From Syngnathus acus (taxonomy: Eukaryota > Chordata > Actinopteri > Syngnathiformes > Syngnathidae), in NCBI RefSeq assembly GCF_901709675.1, contig NC_051099.1, positions 6,200,001 to 6,264,000 on the forward strand: 64,000 nucleotides of DNA, written 5' to 3'. The notes beneath the pieces are model-generated. The model ran no database searches and was not told the DNA's origin. It was given only the letters and a program-made list of their open reading frames with translations. Made by a program: the position numbers and the translations under genes. This document shows, one piece after another, positions 12,241-24,800 of this stretch (position 1 is its first letter; each line of letters opens with the position of its first letter).

Positions 12241-13104
12241 ATTTGAACAAGTGTGACCACTGGCATTTTTTATTACCATGCAAATAGTTTTGGTGATCAA
12301 CTCTGGTATAGACTAAAAGGTTCCAAGTGATGAATGCCTGTATGTTTTTTTCATGAATATATGTTTATGAATATATGAATATATGTCTATGCTACTTCTT
12401 TGCTTTCTTCCACGCAAACATATGAGTGGAGGAGCCAACAGGACAAGAACAGCCCTCTTAAATCATCAGCGGTCCGACATCAAGTGGTCCTTCACGGCTG
12501 CTTTCATCTGATTGCTTTTGTATGAGCCAATCACTTCAGGACATCAAACCAATCTTGACTGTGGTATTGAATGCTTTAAATTACTTTCATGTTTTTACTC
12601 CTCAAAGTAAAATGTGACCATGTCTAGACTCTATGAAGACAATCTGTAATGAATACATAGATCCGAAAACATTGTTTAGAATATTTCTACTCTCTGAATT
12701 GAGTTATTCACTTGGGGATATTAAGAGTATAGCAATGCAGTGCAACCCATTGGGGCTGAACAATTAATCGAATTTGAAAATACGAATACATTTAAAAAAT
12801 CCAAATAAAGGACTGACTGCAAGTCAAAGTTGGTTAATTAGCAACTCTAATCGAAGACCATAAATAAACTCTATTTCATATTAGATCTAGTTTCATTTGG
12901 ATTTATTTCACATAAGCCTATATCCTAAAAAACAAAACAAAACTATGTAAAGTAAATCTGGTAGTTTATTGTAATATAGAATAATTTATTGCTTATGTTT
13001 TTCAAAAAATATACATGAGAAGAGGACCTTGAAAAATAATCCCATATTAATCACTCTATTAAAGACCCAAAAAAATTGCAATTAGATTATTTTTCAAAAT
13101 GGTC

Positions 13105-13701
13105 CAGGGCTGTGGACTCGGGGACTCGGACGGACTCGGTCATTTTTGCCGGACTCGGTGCTGATTTTGACCGAGTCCACCGAGTCCGACAATAAAAAAA
13201 ATACGTTCAATTTTATTTTCATCATGCTGCTGAGAATGCGCGTAGGAATACTGTCCACAGCCCTGCTTACGATCAAGTTTGAAAAAGAACTTGACAGCAT
13301 TGAGCGCCGCCGGCTGGGACTACGGGGGCCCATTAGGCTAATGTTTACATTATGTACCAATGTCAAGGACTATTATGTCACCCAGCTTATATCATTGATG
13401 TGTTTCGATAGTTGTGGGGTCGTCACTAATTATTTGTGTTTAGATAAATGTCTGAGCTATAATGGTGTAATTAATGATTAAAACTTGAAAGTATCTGTTT
13501 ATTGTATTCGTTTATATGTTTAATAAAGACAAAGCCATCACAAAACTGTTGTAATTACTTAGATTTTGATCTAAATTAGCCTTGAATAAAGACTAAGCAG
13601 TCACATGAATTAACAGAAAAAATGGACAGCCGGACTCGGACTCGTGGTCAAGAGGCCGGACTCGGACTCGGAGCAAAACTCCGACCGAGTCCACAGCCCT
13701 G
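13105..13701. mobile_element. hAT-like MITE abutting the kcnk13 stop codon
   Basis: Terminal inverted repeats CAGGGCTGTGGACTCGG (left) and the exact complement (right) bound 597 bp. Sub-terminal regions are rich in GGACTC-type repeats on both sides, and the middle is AT-rich with no transposase. The flanks share only GGTCC, so the target duplication is short or ambiguous and superfamily assignment rests on the terminus. The right end lies three bases from the last base of the kcnk13 stop codon, so the kcnk13 3' UTR must run straight into it. On that strand an AATAAA at 13498-13503 could end the transcript. Confidence 0.75.
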
Positions 13702-13704
13702 GTC

Positions 13705-15181
13705 CTACCTATCCACACTGGTTTCCTGCAGACGGTTATTCATAAAGGCCAAAGCACCTACTCCCTCCGAAAATCCATTCTGGTGGCCATAACTCTGCCG
13801 CGGCCCCTGGTGAGCGGTTTCGCTCAGTTGCTTCTGCAGAATTGCCAAAGACACCTTATTGGGAACCATGAACTCATTGACAGAAATCATTTCTCCCGAC
13901 ATCCGGCGGCCTACGTGCACCCCGTCCGTTACCACGCCGCCGTCCGTCTCGCTGTTGTACACGGTCTCCACCGAGCCGTCTGCGTAACGCTGCGTCCCTG
14001 CGGGACAGTGCGACGGCAGCGGCTGGACTGTGTTGCGCTTCGATCGTTCTTGCCCAAAGGGTGCCGGCTGATGCCTCCGATTGTGCTTTCTGTCGTGCGG
14101 GCAGTGGCAGCAGAGCCACCAGCATCCGGTTGCGGAACAAGAGCAGAGCCGACGGTCCCCGGGACACAGCAACTTTTCCAAGATCCAGTTAAGAGTCTGT
14201 TTGATGATGATGGAAATGACATTAAAGAGTGAATAAATACAACAAACTCCCATGAGGATGAAAAGGCAGTTTCCGAGCCGGTAGGCCTCCTGAGATTCAT
14301 AGCGCAGCCTCTGGCTGCTTACCAGGTCCCCGAAGCCGATGGTACTGAAGGCCACAAAGCAGAAATACAGAGAGTCCACATAGCTCCAGTTCTCCATGGA
14401 ACAGTAGAGTGTAGAGGCACTGCATGCAATCACTACTGAGGCCAGTCCAAGAATCAGCATCACATAATAGACGGAAGGCTTCCAGCCTTCGAGGCTGTCC
14501 TCCTCCCCGGACGGCTCCTGCCTGCTAGACATGTCGCCGACTCCGCCGAAACGAAGGCGACGTTCATGACACCAGCGCATGATGTAGGCCAGCATGGTGA
14601 TGATCCTCTCCAAGAAGAGGTTGAAAAAGAGGATGGTCGAAGCGCAGCCAATCAGACCGTAAAAGATTAAGAAGATCTTTCCTGCTATAGTCGCTGGTGT
14701 GGTCATACCAAACCCTAGGAAAAAAAATATTGAGAGGTTTCAAGTAAGCCATGAGGAGAACCTGTACAGTTAGGAGTCAATACATTTGCTCTAAACAAGT
14801 ACATACTAAGTTCCCAGCAAACGATTTCTCACAAAGCTTACCAATCGTGGAGACCACTGTACCAACAAAGTAAAACGCTCCAGAAAAGTCCCAGCGAGGC
14901 CTTAATGCGTCCACTCGTATCCCTGCTCCAATGGCCTCCTCGTACTGCCGCAGCAAGGTGTGCAGGGCCCTCGGGTGGACGCTGTATCGGCGGGTGAAGT
15001 TATCCAGCTGCTGGCGCCACAGGCGGCGGACACGGAGCTCAAATGGGTGCTCCAGGACGGAGAAGATGGCGGCCCCGCACAGGAGGTAGAGGAAAATGAG
15101 TGCAGCGAGAAGAAAGAAACGAGCGTTGTCTTGGTTGATGGGTGCTTTGGGGAGGCAGGCCGCAGTCTTCCTCTGAGCCAT
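13705..15181 (-). CDS. kcnk13: Two-pore-domain potassium channel, THIK-1 type
   Basis: Two exons, 14842-15181 and 13705-14714; 449 codons plus TAG. K2P channels dimerise in the plasma membrane to carry background K+ current. M1 is at about 21-43 and an N-glycosylation site N-F-T occurs in the extracellular cap. The first filter T-I-G-F-G (112-116) is split by the intron, and the second, T-I-G-F-G-D, is at 238-243. The M4 region and the end N-N-R-L-Q-E-T-S follow THIK channels. The M2 and linker text (I-F-Y-G-L-I-G-C, G-W-K-P-S-V-Y-Y-V-M) fits KCNK13 better than KCNK12. It is longer than mammalian KCNK13 (about 408) through an expanded Cys/His-rich C-terminal linker. An in-frame ATG at 15211 would add ten residues. 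Confidence 0.88.
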
Positions 15182-15553
15182 GACCCCTACAATTACTAAA
15201 AAACGACACAAATGTACACAAACACGGAATGCACGTCATTTTCTTTAATGCAAAAAAACGCTAAAAAAGGGTGAATGTAGTAAATGATGATAAAAATGAT
15301 TAGCAAATTGCAATACATTTGATGTTGTCTATGAATCTATTAGGATTATCTACGATTAGAATCATTTACAAATATATTATTTTTAAATACACATTATGCA
15401 AAATACAACAAGTCACAAAAAAATTCAAATTCCTTTTTACTAATGATAAAATGAGTCCTACTTGGTCAGGTTGACAGCAGAGTCCCTCTCCCCGAGTGCG
15501 GCTGCCGTGCATCTGTTGAATGATGACCACCAAGATGAAGCCGCTTCAGTTTT

Positions 15554-15594
<41 letters not shown>

Positions 15595-17988
15595 AAGCAG
15601 CACTGACTCAACGATGCTTCATTCGTCGCGCACTGACATTTTTTGCCCACGCACACTATCTGTCGACGACCCCACCTTGTTTGGTTGTGTCCCCCATATA
15701 CAAAGTGTCCACAATGCCGCTGCTGTTTTAATTTTGTTGATTTGTTCAGAAAGGGGCCTTTGTCAAACTATTCCCACCAAGTTGTATCTTGGTCGCTAAA
15801 ACCCTGATTAGTAAACAAACCAGCAGATAAATGTGTCTCAAGATTTTGGTCTGTATGAGATCCAGCCTGGGTGCACTTCTGCTTCGGGAACCTCTGATGG
15901 CTTTTTGTTGTTGCTGGAGACTGTGTGGGAGGTGTTTGTAGTCTGGCCCTCCCTTTAATCTTGCATGGAAGCGGAGCTAAGGGCAAAGCTTTCGTCACTT
16001 GGCTCTCTGATGTCTGAGTGGCTGTTGGAGGCAGGTGCAGACTCATGCCTGTCACATAGAATATTGCAATATGTGGAATTATAATCCTGCCATATTAATT
16101 ATAGTCCCAAAAAAAATTACAACTAAAAAAAGTGCATCGTTTGTGTAACAGTGTGAGATTTCTGAAAATTTGTCAATTGCAGTTTTTTTGCTGAACTGAA
16201 CTGGAGGTATTTCTGATATTTTGTTATCATATTAGAGTGGCAAAAGTATTAGAAATGATATTATATTAGAGTGTAGGCATCACTAAATTTGTCATTTTCA
16301 GGGATTAGAGATTCTTTAACACACAAATGTACTTCATCTCGAACGCCACGTCCCAACTGCTCCACACTTCTCCTGAGGGTTGAGCAACATCTCTATGGAA
16401 ACCGGCCCTTCATAGCAACATGCAAAAGGCGCGCTGACCTTGACCAGCAGCTGCAATTCTTCAGCAAAAAAATCATCTATTTTGATTATTTAGTGCTTAT
16501 CCTCATTACAGGTGTTATATTGTTGTTTTTGTTGGAAATTTTGCTCGGGATCAGCAAAATGTTCTTTTCATTTCATAAAATTATATTGTCTCATATTTTG
16601 CTGATATTTTTTTACTAAACAGTACTGTATGTATTTTGACGTTTACTATACATTTGCAAGTGTCATAAAAATATGATCAAAATTGATTTAAAAGATGTAT
16701 CGAAAGTAAGCGTCTTCTCGGGTGATGACACTGGCAGGTCTTCACCTCTAGAGAGAAGCAACGAGCCGGGGATGGCAAAACGAAGCGGAAAAAGGAGTGC
16801 TACTTCAGCGAATCAAACAGAAGAAGAAGAATTAAACGTTTCCCGGTAGTTGAAGCGCCTCGGGTCTTCCTTTAGGTGGCTCACAGTTTTTTTTGGACCC
16901 GGAGCAAAGTACCAAGAAAGCAGAGTTCAATGCCATTTAATTGTATCGTCATCCAGTCAACACACCGTGATGTTTTCCCAACATTAGCCGTTTACGGACG
17001 ACTAGCGACTTCAAGACGCACCGTTGAAACTAAAGGTAAACGATGTGCAATGTTCCCTGCAAATAAAGTGACGCGTTTCACACATCAATTTGCAAAGCTG
17101 CACAGGAAGCTTGCATTGTTGTTGCTGTTATCAGAACCTGCGTGTTAGCTAGCTAAAGCTAACGATCGGGAGATATCATTGCCAAAATGGTCAAGCGGTC
17201 TATTTGAATCAATCTCAAGAGACCCGCCTACGGTTCAAGCGACCGATCCCAAAAATGGAACCACGGTGTCGCATCGCACTAGTAAAGCAAGCAAATTGAA
17301 CAAATTGACATGTTTACTATTTGTGTGCATGGTAACTACGGTAAAAGATTAGCAGTGTCACTGATTTCCTTTGCTTTCACTGTAGAAAATGATGCTAAGC
17401 GGGAACTGCATGCTTGCACAGACCCAATATAAACAGAAAGTATGTTGTTGTTCTTATTTGCGTGTAATTAAAAGACTGTCCTTAATACGTTTTGATTTAA
17501 CAACTTTTTTCATTCAAATAAAATAATTTGACGCATGTGTTTGACTCACCAGCGTCCCCTAGTGGAGTGTTTTGGTAAAAGCAGCATCGCGTGCCCTCCA
17601 GCTGTTCAATTCGAAACTGTTTTTTTTAGCCAAGACACATATTATACATATGTTACAGCTGCCCCAATCTCACGGCACACCAACGAGCAAATATGTCACA
17701 AAATTTGCTGAAATGACAATGCGCTGTACTTAATTTACTCATAAATACAAATATAGTCTGTCAGAGTGAAGTCTGGGCTTGTCTAGTTGTACAAATTATT
17801 ATATTGTGTGAATAGGGCCAATTTCATCAAAGTCACACCTCAGCAAAAACAAAACAAAAAAATCCCCGAGTTTATTGTATCACTGATTCAGCGGTTACAA
17901 ATGATTATATTTAAGTCTTATTGGGTTATTTTTCACTGCAAGGCACTTATTGATTGAAATTGGTTGTCCCTTTGTTACAGACTGAAAA
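15182..17988. other. Intergenic region between kcnk13 and ccdc61 with a GT microsatellite
   Basis: Both genes are transcribed away from this 2.8-kb stretch, so it should contain both promoters. A (GT)n tract lies at about 15559-15591. Bases 16.75-17.05 kb are GC-richer and end in a plausible donor (AAAG then GTAAAC near 17036), perhaps an untranslated first exon of ccdc61, but this is not proven. Nothing else was recognised. Confidence 0.35.
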
Positions 17989-20896
17989 ATGGAGGAGGGC
18001 TTGGAGGTGATGGAGAATATTGTGTTCCGAGGAGTGGAATTTGCCGTGAAGGTGGAAGTGGATAAGGGCGTGCTGCTGGTGGAAATTTCAGATTCAAAGA
18101 CGGCAGATCAGTGGAAGGGAGAATTTGATCCGCCGTGTAAGTTGTCAGATATCAATCAAAGATGGCATGTACATGTTTAAGTCACATTCCTCATGTTGCA
18201 TCCTTCCTGTTTTTTTCAGACATCGAAGACCTCACACGCAAAACGGGCAACTTCAAACAGTTCCCCATTTTTTGTAGCATGTTGGAATCCGCCGTGAGAA
18301 AGGTATGTTGGCAAACAAAGCTCAACATAGGTGGCTTGCGAGTCAATAGAAGAATGTAAACGGACAGGAAGACGCTTCGGGCAGCATGAGCCGCAGCGGA
18401 CACTGGAGCGAAAAATTGGAAGATTCCCATGCTATCTTGTTGCCTCTCTCCAGGCAGAGAGGTCAGAGGGAGGCGGGAACATAAATGAAGGAATGTTTCG
18501 ATGCATTTAAGTTATGGATATCAAAATAAATGTCTGCAACCCATCCACACTGGCTTATGTCAAGACGGGATTATTAATGTGTACGTGGTTTATGAATGCT
18601 TTTCTGCAGACAAGTGATTCTGTCACACTCGACTTGTTGACCTATGCGGACCTGGAGCTTCTGCGGAACAGGAAAGCCGGAGTGGTCGGTCGCCCTCGGG
18701 GCCATCCGCAGTCGTCTGCTCTTACCGCCAAACGTTACCTTATTCTCATCTACACGGTGGAGTTTGACAGGTTTGGTTGCCCTTGGTGATTTGGTTTTGT
18801 TTTTCTTTTGGATTGTGCGCACCGCTGACTTGTTTCTTTGTAGGATACACTACCCTTTACCGCTGCCATACATCGGAAAGCCGGATCCGGCCGCCTTGCA
18901 GAAGGAGATCAGGAGCCTTAGGGCGGAGCTAAGCGCGCTCACCTCTCAAGGAGTTGGCAAGTCTGCGGAGCTCGAAATCCAACGCTTACGAGCGGAGTAA
19001 GTGCTCTTTGTCATTTTGAGTTTCCAATGGGAATACTGTATTTGAGAACAGAACTGGAAATGACAGTTTAACACTACACCATGGAACTCTCCAGCGAGAT
19101 TTCTCATGGGAAGTTGCTGGCTATTGACCAGACATGATGTGTGTGAGGTGACGTCACACTGCTAATCTTATCTCCCAAGGCTAGCTCTGATGAAGGAGGA
19201 GAAAGAGGCCATCGCCAAAGTCCTGGAGCGATTGCAGCTCAGCGGAAGCGTTCCTACGCCCGGCGGTCCTCAAGACTGGAGGGCTCGGGACGTGGTGAGG
19301 ACCTTGGAGGAGCAGCTGCTCAAGGAGAGGGCCAAGAGTCAGCGCTCGGCCACCAAACGATGCCAGGAGCAGCAACTGCTGATGGAGCAGGTGGCGTGCT
19401 TGTGGACTCTGTCTTGAGTTTGTTGTTAACACTGTCACGCTTTTAACGCTTTGCCTCCCTCCCGCCCTTCAAGCTGGATGAACTGAGGGCCTCGGAGTGC
19501 ACGCTCCGCCTTCATGTCAAAAGTCTGACTAATGAACTGGCTCTGCTACGCAGAAGGTGTGACTTTGAATGAAATAATGGTCATATTGATAAGTCGGGTT
19601 GGGCCGCCACTGGTTCTTTATGAATCGTCCTCACTCACCTGTATTTGTAGCAGAGGGACGCCCACTTCCGCATGTGGGGAGATCTATCGTTCGCACAACC
19701 CTGTCAGGGGTCGCTCGGGATCCAGAGAACGCAGAGGCGACAGAGTGCAAAGGTCAACGGAAAGAGGGAGACGAGCAGACTCGACAGGGACGCGTTCTGT
19801 CGTACGAAGGCCGTCACCTTCTCCCGCTGGTGTGAACTTTGACCTCTGTAACAAAGTGGTGAAAGTGTGATTATTTCATCAATGAAAACATGTATTCCCT
19901 AAAATGTATAGTGACAAACATGTTTTGGTCCTGTCGGTTAATTGACTGACTTACTTTCAGGGTCTCGAGCACCTCGTTTTGATCCAACTGCTTACATCCA
20001 GGACAAACAGCGCCGACTAAGAGAATCCGAACTCAAAAAGTAAGTTTCTCTCCCAAATCTGCAAATGATAGCAATACTTTAAAAACAATTATTAGTCATG
20101 ACCGTGTCTCGTGCTTGTCAGACAGTTAAAGGTGCGGCGGGACTTAATGATGTCACCATCACTGATACCTGAACGAGGCCGTTCCCGCTCCAGAGAGGCT
20201 TGTCCTCAGTTGAGTCGCACCGGCAGCCGAGGAAGGAGTTTGTCTATAGAGCGGCAAAGAAGCAGGAACTCCTCCGAGAGCTCCTTAGTGGATATGGAGG
20301 AGATGACCAAAGCGCTGCTCAGGTGAACTTCCTCCATGTGAACCAAGTGTGCACTGTCCACATCACATGATCTCATCTAATGTACTTACGCTCAACAGAG
20401 GAAGAAAACAGACATTCAATGGCCCCAGTACGGTGAGTGAGGTGACGTTCGTGTCTCTTTACGGTCATTGGTGACCTCTTGAATATGTAACGTGTTTGTC
20501 ACGGTTTACAGTCCAGAGGGAACCTGATAGCCGGCAAGCCCTTAAGCAGCACTCCAACATACAGGATGAAGGACAGAGGTAATGTATGTTAGCATGAAAC
20601 CTGCAGAGAGAGCACGGCAATCTTGATTCAAATTCAGCTTCACAAATATCAGAACCTATTTATTCAGCTTGTTCGGTATCCACATGCAATTTCTCCCAAA
20701 TTTGCATTTTCTAGTTTAATATATGCTGTACAATATTTATGAGTGTGACCGTCCGTATTCATGTGTGCACATTTATTCTACTGTCACGCACCACTCGTCA
20801 GAGAGCTCCATCGACACAGGCGCGGAGCTGTCGGAAATAGACGCCAGGCTTCAGGCCCTGCAGGAGTACATGAGGGACTTGGACACAGGACATTGA
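17989..20896 (+). CDS. ccdc61: Centrosomal protein CCDC61 (VFL3 homologue)
   Basis: Twelve exons: 17989-18136, 18220-18302, 18610-18770, 18844-18996, 19180-19390, 19474-19556, 19651-19829, 19961-20039, 20122-20322, 20399-20432, 20512-20578, 20802-20896; 497 codons plus TGA, phases consistent; human CCDC61 is about 512. The family belongs to the XRCC4-like superfamily and organises centriole and basal-body appendages and microtubules. The N-terminal head (1 to about 145) has F-R-G-V-E, T-A-D-Q-W-K-G-E-F-D, K-T-G-N-F-K-Q-F and S-V-T-L-D-L-L-T-Y. A coiled coil of Glu/Lys/Leu-rich helix follows (about 160-290), then an Arg/Ser-rich disordered region and a C-terminal helical segment. The start ATG is preceded by an acceptor, implying an upstream untranslated exon. 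Confidence 0.9.
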
Positions 20897-21865
20897 CAGA
20901 TGGTGCAGCTTGCAGCGCAACAAAGCTCATGTGTTGGACTTATGAACTGAGCAGCGTTTTTTTTATTTCTTAGTCCTCTGCATGGACCAGAAGCATTCCA
21001 GACAGGACCTCAAACTTCAGGAAATGAAAACAATCACTGTAAAATTCAAGAATATTTTTACATGAGTGTTTTCAATATTTTTATTAATTTAAAATATCGC
21101 TGTGAATAAATGTGGTTGTATTCTAAACAAGTGCATTTAAGTAAATGTGTGCTGACTGCAATTTTGGGTGCCAGGGAACTAAGTTAAAGCAGGGTGAGGA
21201 GTGTCATTTAGACAAAAGTAGTGTTTTGCCACCATCTTCGTGCCCTAAGTTAAGTGCATAATGGGGTTTTCCTTAGACCGAAGTAGTGGTTTGCTGCCAT
21301 CTTGTGGCATCTTTGAGCAATTGTAACACCCCACTACAGCACCCACGTTTAGGTCAAAGTATCGCACGTACCTTTTTCTTTGTTGTTTCATAGAGTATTC
21401 TTAGTCAAGTATTTTCCTCTGTTTTTTTTTTTCTTTATCTTTATTGATCCTCCTTGAGGGAAGTACACTTCTTCAGTTACTCCATTGACAGTGCAAAAAA
21501 ACAAAGCTAAAATGCACATCGCGCAAATATAGAAAACTTTTAAATAGCCATAGAAAATAAAGTATAGTCAGTGTTTATCCTCGTCCTGCTTATTGAAATG
21601 TTAATACTCGTCATAACACTGAGGGAAAGTTCTGACTTGCAATTTATTACACAATTAATTATTGTTGCTCTTACAAAAAAAACCCACTAGTTTCCCAAAA
21701 CAGTTAAGGCATGTACTGGTGGAAATCCTCACTTGTAAGAACCTGATGCAAATGACCGAGTTGGTCATACTAAAGTGCTGATTGAAGAGAACTTCAACAA
21801 CAAAATTTGACATTTTAACCACATAATGAAAACATGGCACATAAGCCAAGCTTTTACCACTTCCT
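20897..21865. other. Convergent 3' ends of ccdc61 and atrx
   Basis: The ccdc61 3' UTR has AATAAA at 21105-21110. The remaining DNA must hold the atrx 3' UTR on the other strand. Around 21430-21540 a run beginning with T's and TTTATTGATCC resembles the 3' tail of a fish retroposon, seen only as a fragment. Confidence 0.4.
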
Positions 21866-24800
21866 TCAGTTACTTGTTGATGTTTGCTGATTTTCAGCAG
21901 ATGGAGTCGCCCCCTGTAGCTCTTGATTGCGTCGCTCGCTCAAAATGGTCTGGATGTGCAATGTGAGCTGGAATAAAACCATGGTGGGCATTAATTGTTT
22001 CTATAGCAACACATCAAACCCCATTTTAACTTACTAATCGCTGCTCTTCAAGAACTTCTGTATAATGGGCCTTTCTCCGCTCCAGCTCCTTTGCGTCAGC
22101 TTGTTTCCACTGCCCGGCCTTCGTCTTGATCACCTCCAAGGGTATTTGTGGATTTTGGCGCCACTGGAATACAAGTAACAATAAGTACAGGAATTTGTAA
22201 GAAAAGTATTCTGAAGGATTTTTATTTTGCCCTAAAATCCAAACATTTGTTACGTGTAATATGGAGTCAGCCAGATCATTTTCACGTTCCTAATCGTTAT
22301 TACTATTACAAAAATTGCAGTGCCTTACCACATGTACAATGTACTCCTCAAGGGGATGTGACATCATACCCTGCATGGCCTGGAAGGCGGCCGCTAAATT
22401 TTCTCTGCTTTTGTTCAGCAAGTGCTGCAAGCACAATATGTTGTATTCAGTCAAATGCAAAAGAGCACTGGCCGAAAGATTCCGCATATTTACCATCAGC
22501 TCTTCATTGGTCCTCATATTCAAGGTGTCCAAACTGATTTTCACTGGGGCGCTGGCTGTGTGGGACTGATATAAAAACACACTGGTATTAAGATGGGGAT
22601 GTGCGTATGTGTGCGAAGCTGCTGCTGGCTCAGTGTACGGCTCATTACCTCAGCCTGATACTCAGCCCAGGCATCTTTACGTTCTGCTTCAGTGAGCTCC
22701 TCCTCTTGTTTATGGTCCAGCAGAGATGCATGCTCATGGTAGCTGACTATTTGGTCTTTGCACTTCTCCAGAAGCATCGCCAGAACCTGATCCTAACAAC
22801 ACATAAATGTATGACAATTATTCACGAGTCAACAAACCACATCTGAGTTCTAATGGTTCGTTACCTTTGGCAAGTCAGAGGTCTTCCGCTTAGTTTTCCT
22901 GGATTGAGGCTCGTCCAGTAAATCTGGCTCAAACGTGTAAAGTTCAGTGAGCTCGGAAAGGGTGAAGTGTCTCTCGATCTGTTGCTGATCCACCACTCGG
23001 TAGGACAAAGACTGCTTCGTCACTTGGCGATCATAAATCTTCTCCTCCATTGTGCCCTACACACCAACATAGACGAAGGTTTATCATTTATCTGCCACGT
23101 ACTTTTCTGTCATTGTTGTTCTTGAAGTGGCATGTGACCAGTGAGCTCACCTGTGCCAAGAAGCGATACACAAACACTTGCTTGACCTGGCCGAAGCGGT
23201 ACACTCTGTAGATGCTTTGAATATCGTGAGAAGGATTCCACGAGGCGTCAAAGATGATCACCCTGTTGGCAGCCACCAGGTTGATGCCCAGCGAGCCGGC
23301 CCTTGTTGAGATCAGAAACAAGCGGCCACTAAAGGGAGAAAGGATTGTGTCAAACTCATCTCATCATACAGTTTGTTCTAGTAAATGGAAAGAAAAGAGT
23401 CCAACTCTACCGTGTATTAGAAGACTGATTGAAACAATTTGACCATTTTGTACGTAATGCAGCGGAGGTAGAGCCATCGAGACGGTAGTAATCCATGTTT
23501 TTAGTCCAGCTTCTCTCTACGTAAAAAAACGGGGAAGATTTACTGGAAAGGTTTTTTTTGACTGGAGGACAACTTCCCAGTACCAATAAAGCTTTATAAA
23601 ATAACAAACATCGACTGACTCGGGCAGATACTGCTGAAATCAACAATACCTTCAGGTGACTCCTTTCTTCTTCGGTGAGAAGCTGCCAGGAAACTCTCAA
23701 TCAGGTCTAACGAGACCAGAGACTGACTGAACAGAAGCCTGAATGGAAAAAAAAAAGAAAAAAGAAATTGTCTGGCTTTGCATTTAGGAGCGGTGATGAG
23801 ATCAATGGAGGGAAAAGACATACACTTTGTCGTTCAAGGCTTCAGCCATCTTCAGGATCTCAAATAAGAGCACTAATTTCCCAGAGTGCTCCAGGATTTC
23901 GGCATCGTTTTGAGACAACATATTTTTGAACCAGCACGGGTCTGCAAGGGTTACATGAGGACAGTGTTTGTGATTTGCCGTTGTAATGATTCTGACAATA
24001 AATTACCCTCAGTACCTTTTGATGCAACATTTGCTACAGTGGTTTGGGCTGGGTCAATGGTATTGCTGTTGCTTGGTCCGCCGCTATGGCAAAGAAAAGG
24101 ACTTTAGTAGGTTTATTTATTTCAGCAGCATTTGAGGGTGGATTCACTCAGTATTACCTTTCCATGAGTGGAGCGTTGGTATTCTTCTTTGCCAACTCTC
24201 TCTATCATTAAAAAACAGTTATCTTCAACATTTCATCCAAAATGGTGATATCTTGAGATTGATTTTCTTACACTGTGCTTTTTTTCTTTGGTATTATAGC
24301 TGAGTTGAAGGCACCAAGGATGCGTCCAAACCCGACCGAGGACCTGAAAATCCTTAAACAGGTTTGCGCCGACCTTCATTTTTGCAGTGCCGATAACGTT
24401 GCCCAAGCCTGAGGAACCAATAATTGTGACTACACAATAGTATGGGGGGGGGATCATCTCCATCACAACTACTCACCACTGACATGCTGCAGGTAGTGGC
24501 TGTACAGCTTATACTGAAGTGGAGACACCCTGACTGCCACCACATACTCGTGTTTGGGAGGCAGAAACTCAGCCAGCTCGGAGTAATCCCTCCTCTACAG
24601 GAAAAGGAATACAAATGTAGTAATTGCTGAGGCAATGGGAAAAGATAGTAATAAAAAAAAAACCTGGTTCTTACTTGCACACATCTGGCCAGCATTGCAT
24701 GGAGGACGTGCGCGCGCCTCTTCATGATTCGAACATCTTTGGGTGTGGAGTCGGCGCATTGGCCATTCTGGATGGGGTTGACGAAGCGGTTTCGGAATTC

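Noticed and set aside
13783-14300. Open frames overlapping kcnk13 in other frames and strand
   Set aside because: High GC content of the kcnk13 exon creates chance frames; the channel frame explains conservation.
15559-15591. GT tract as a coding Cys-Val repeat in an 89-codon frame
   Set aside because: Simple microsatellite; the frame has no other support.
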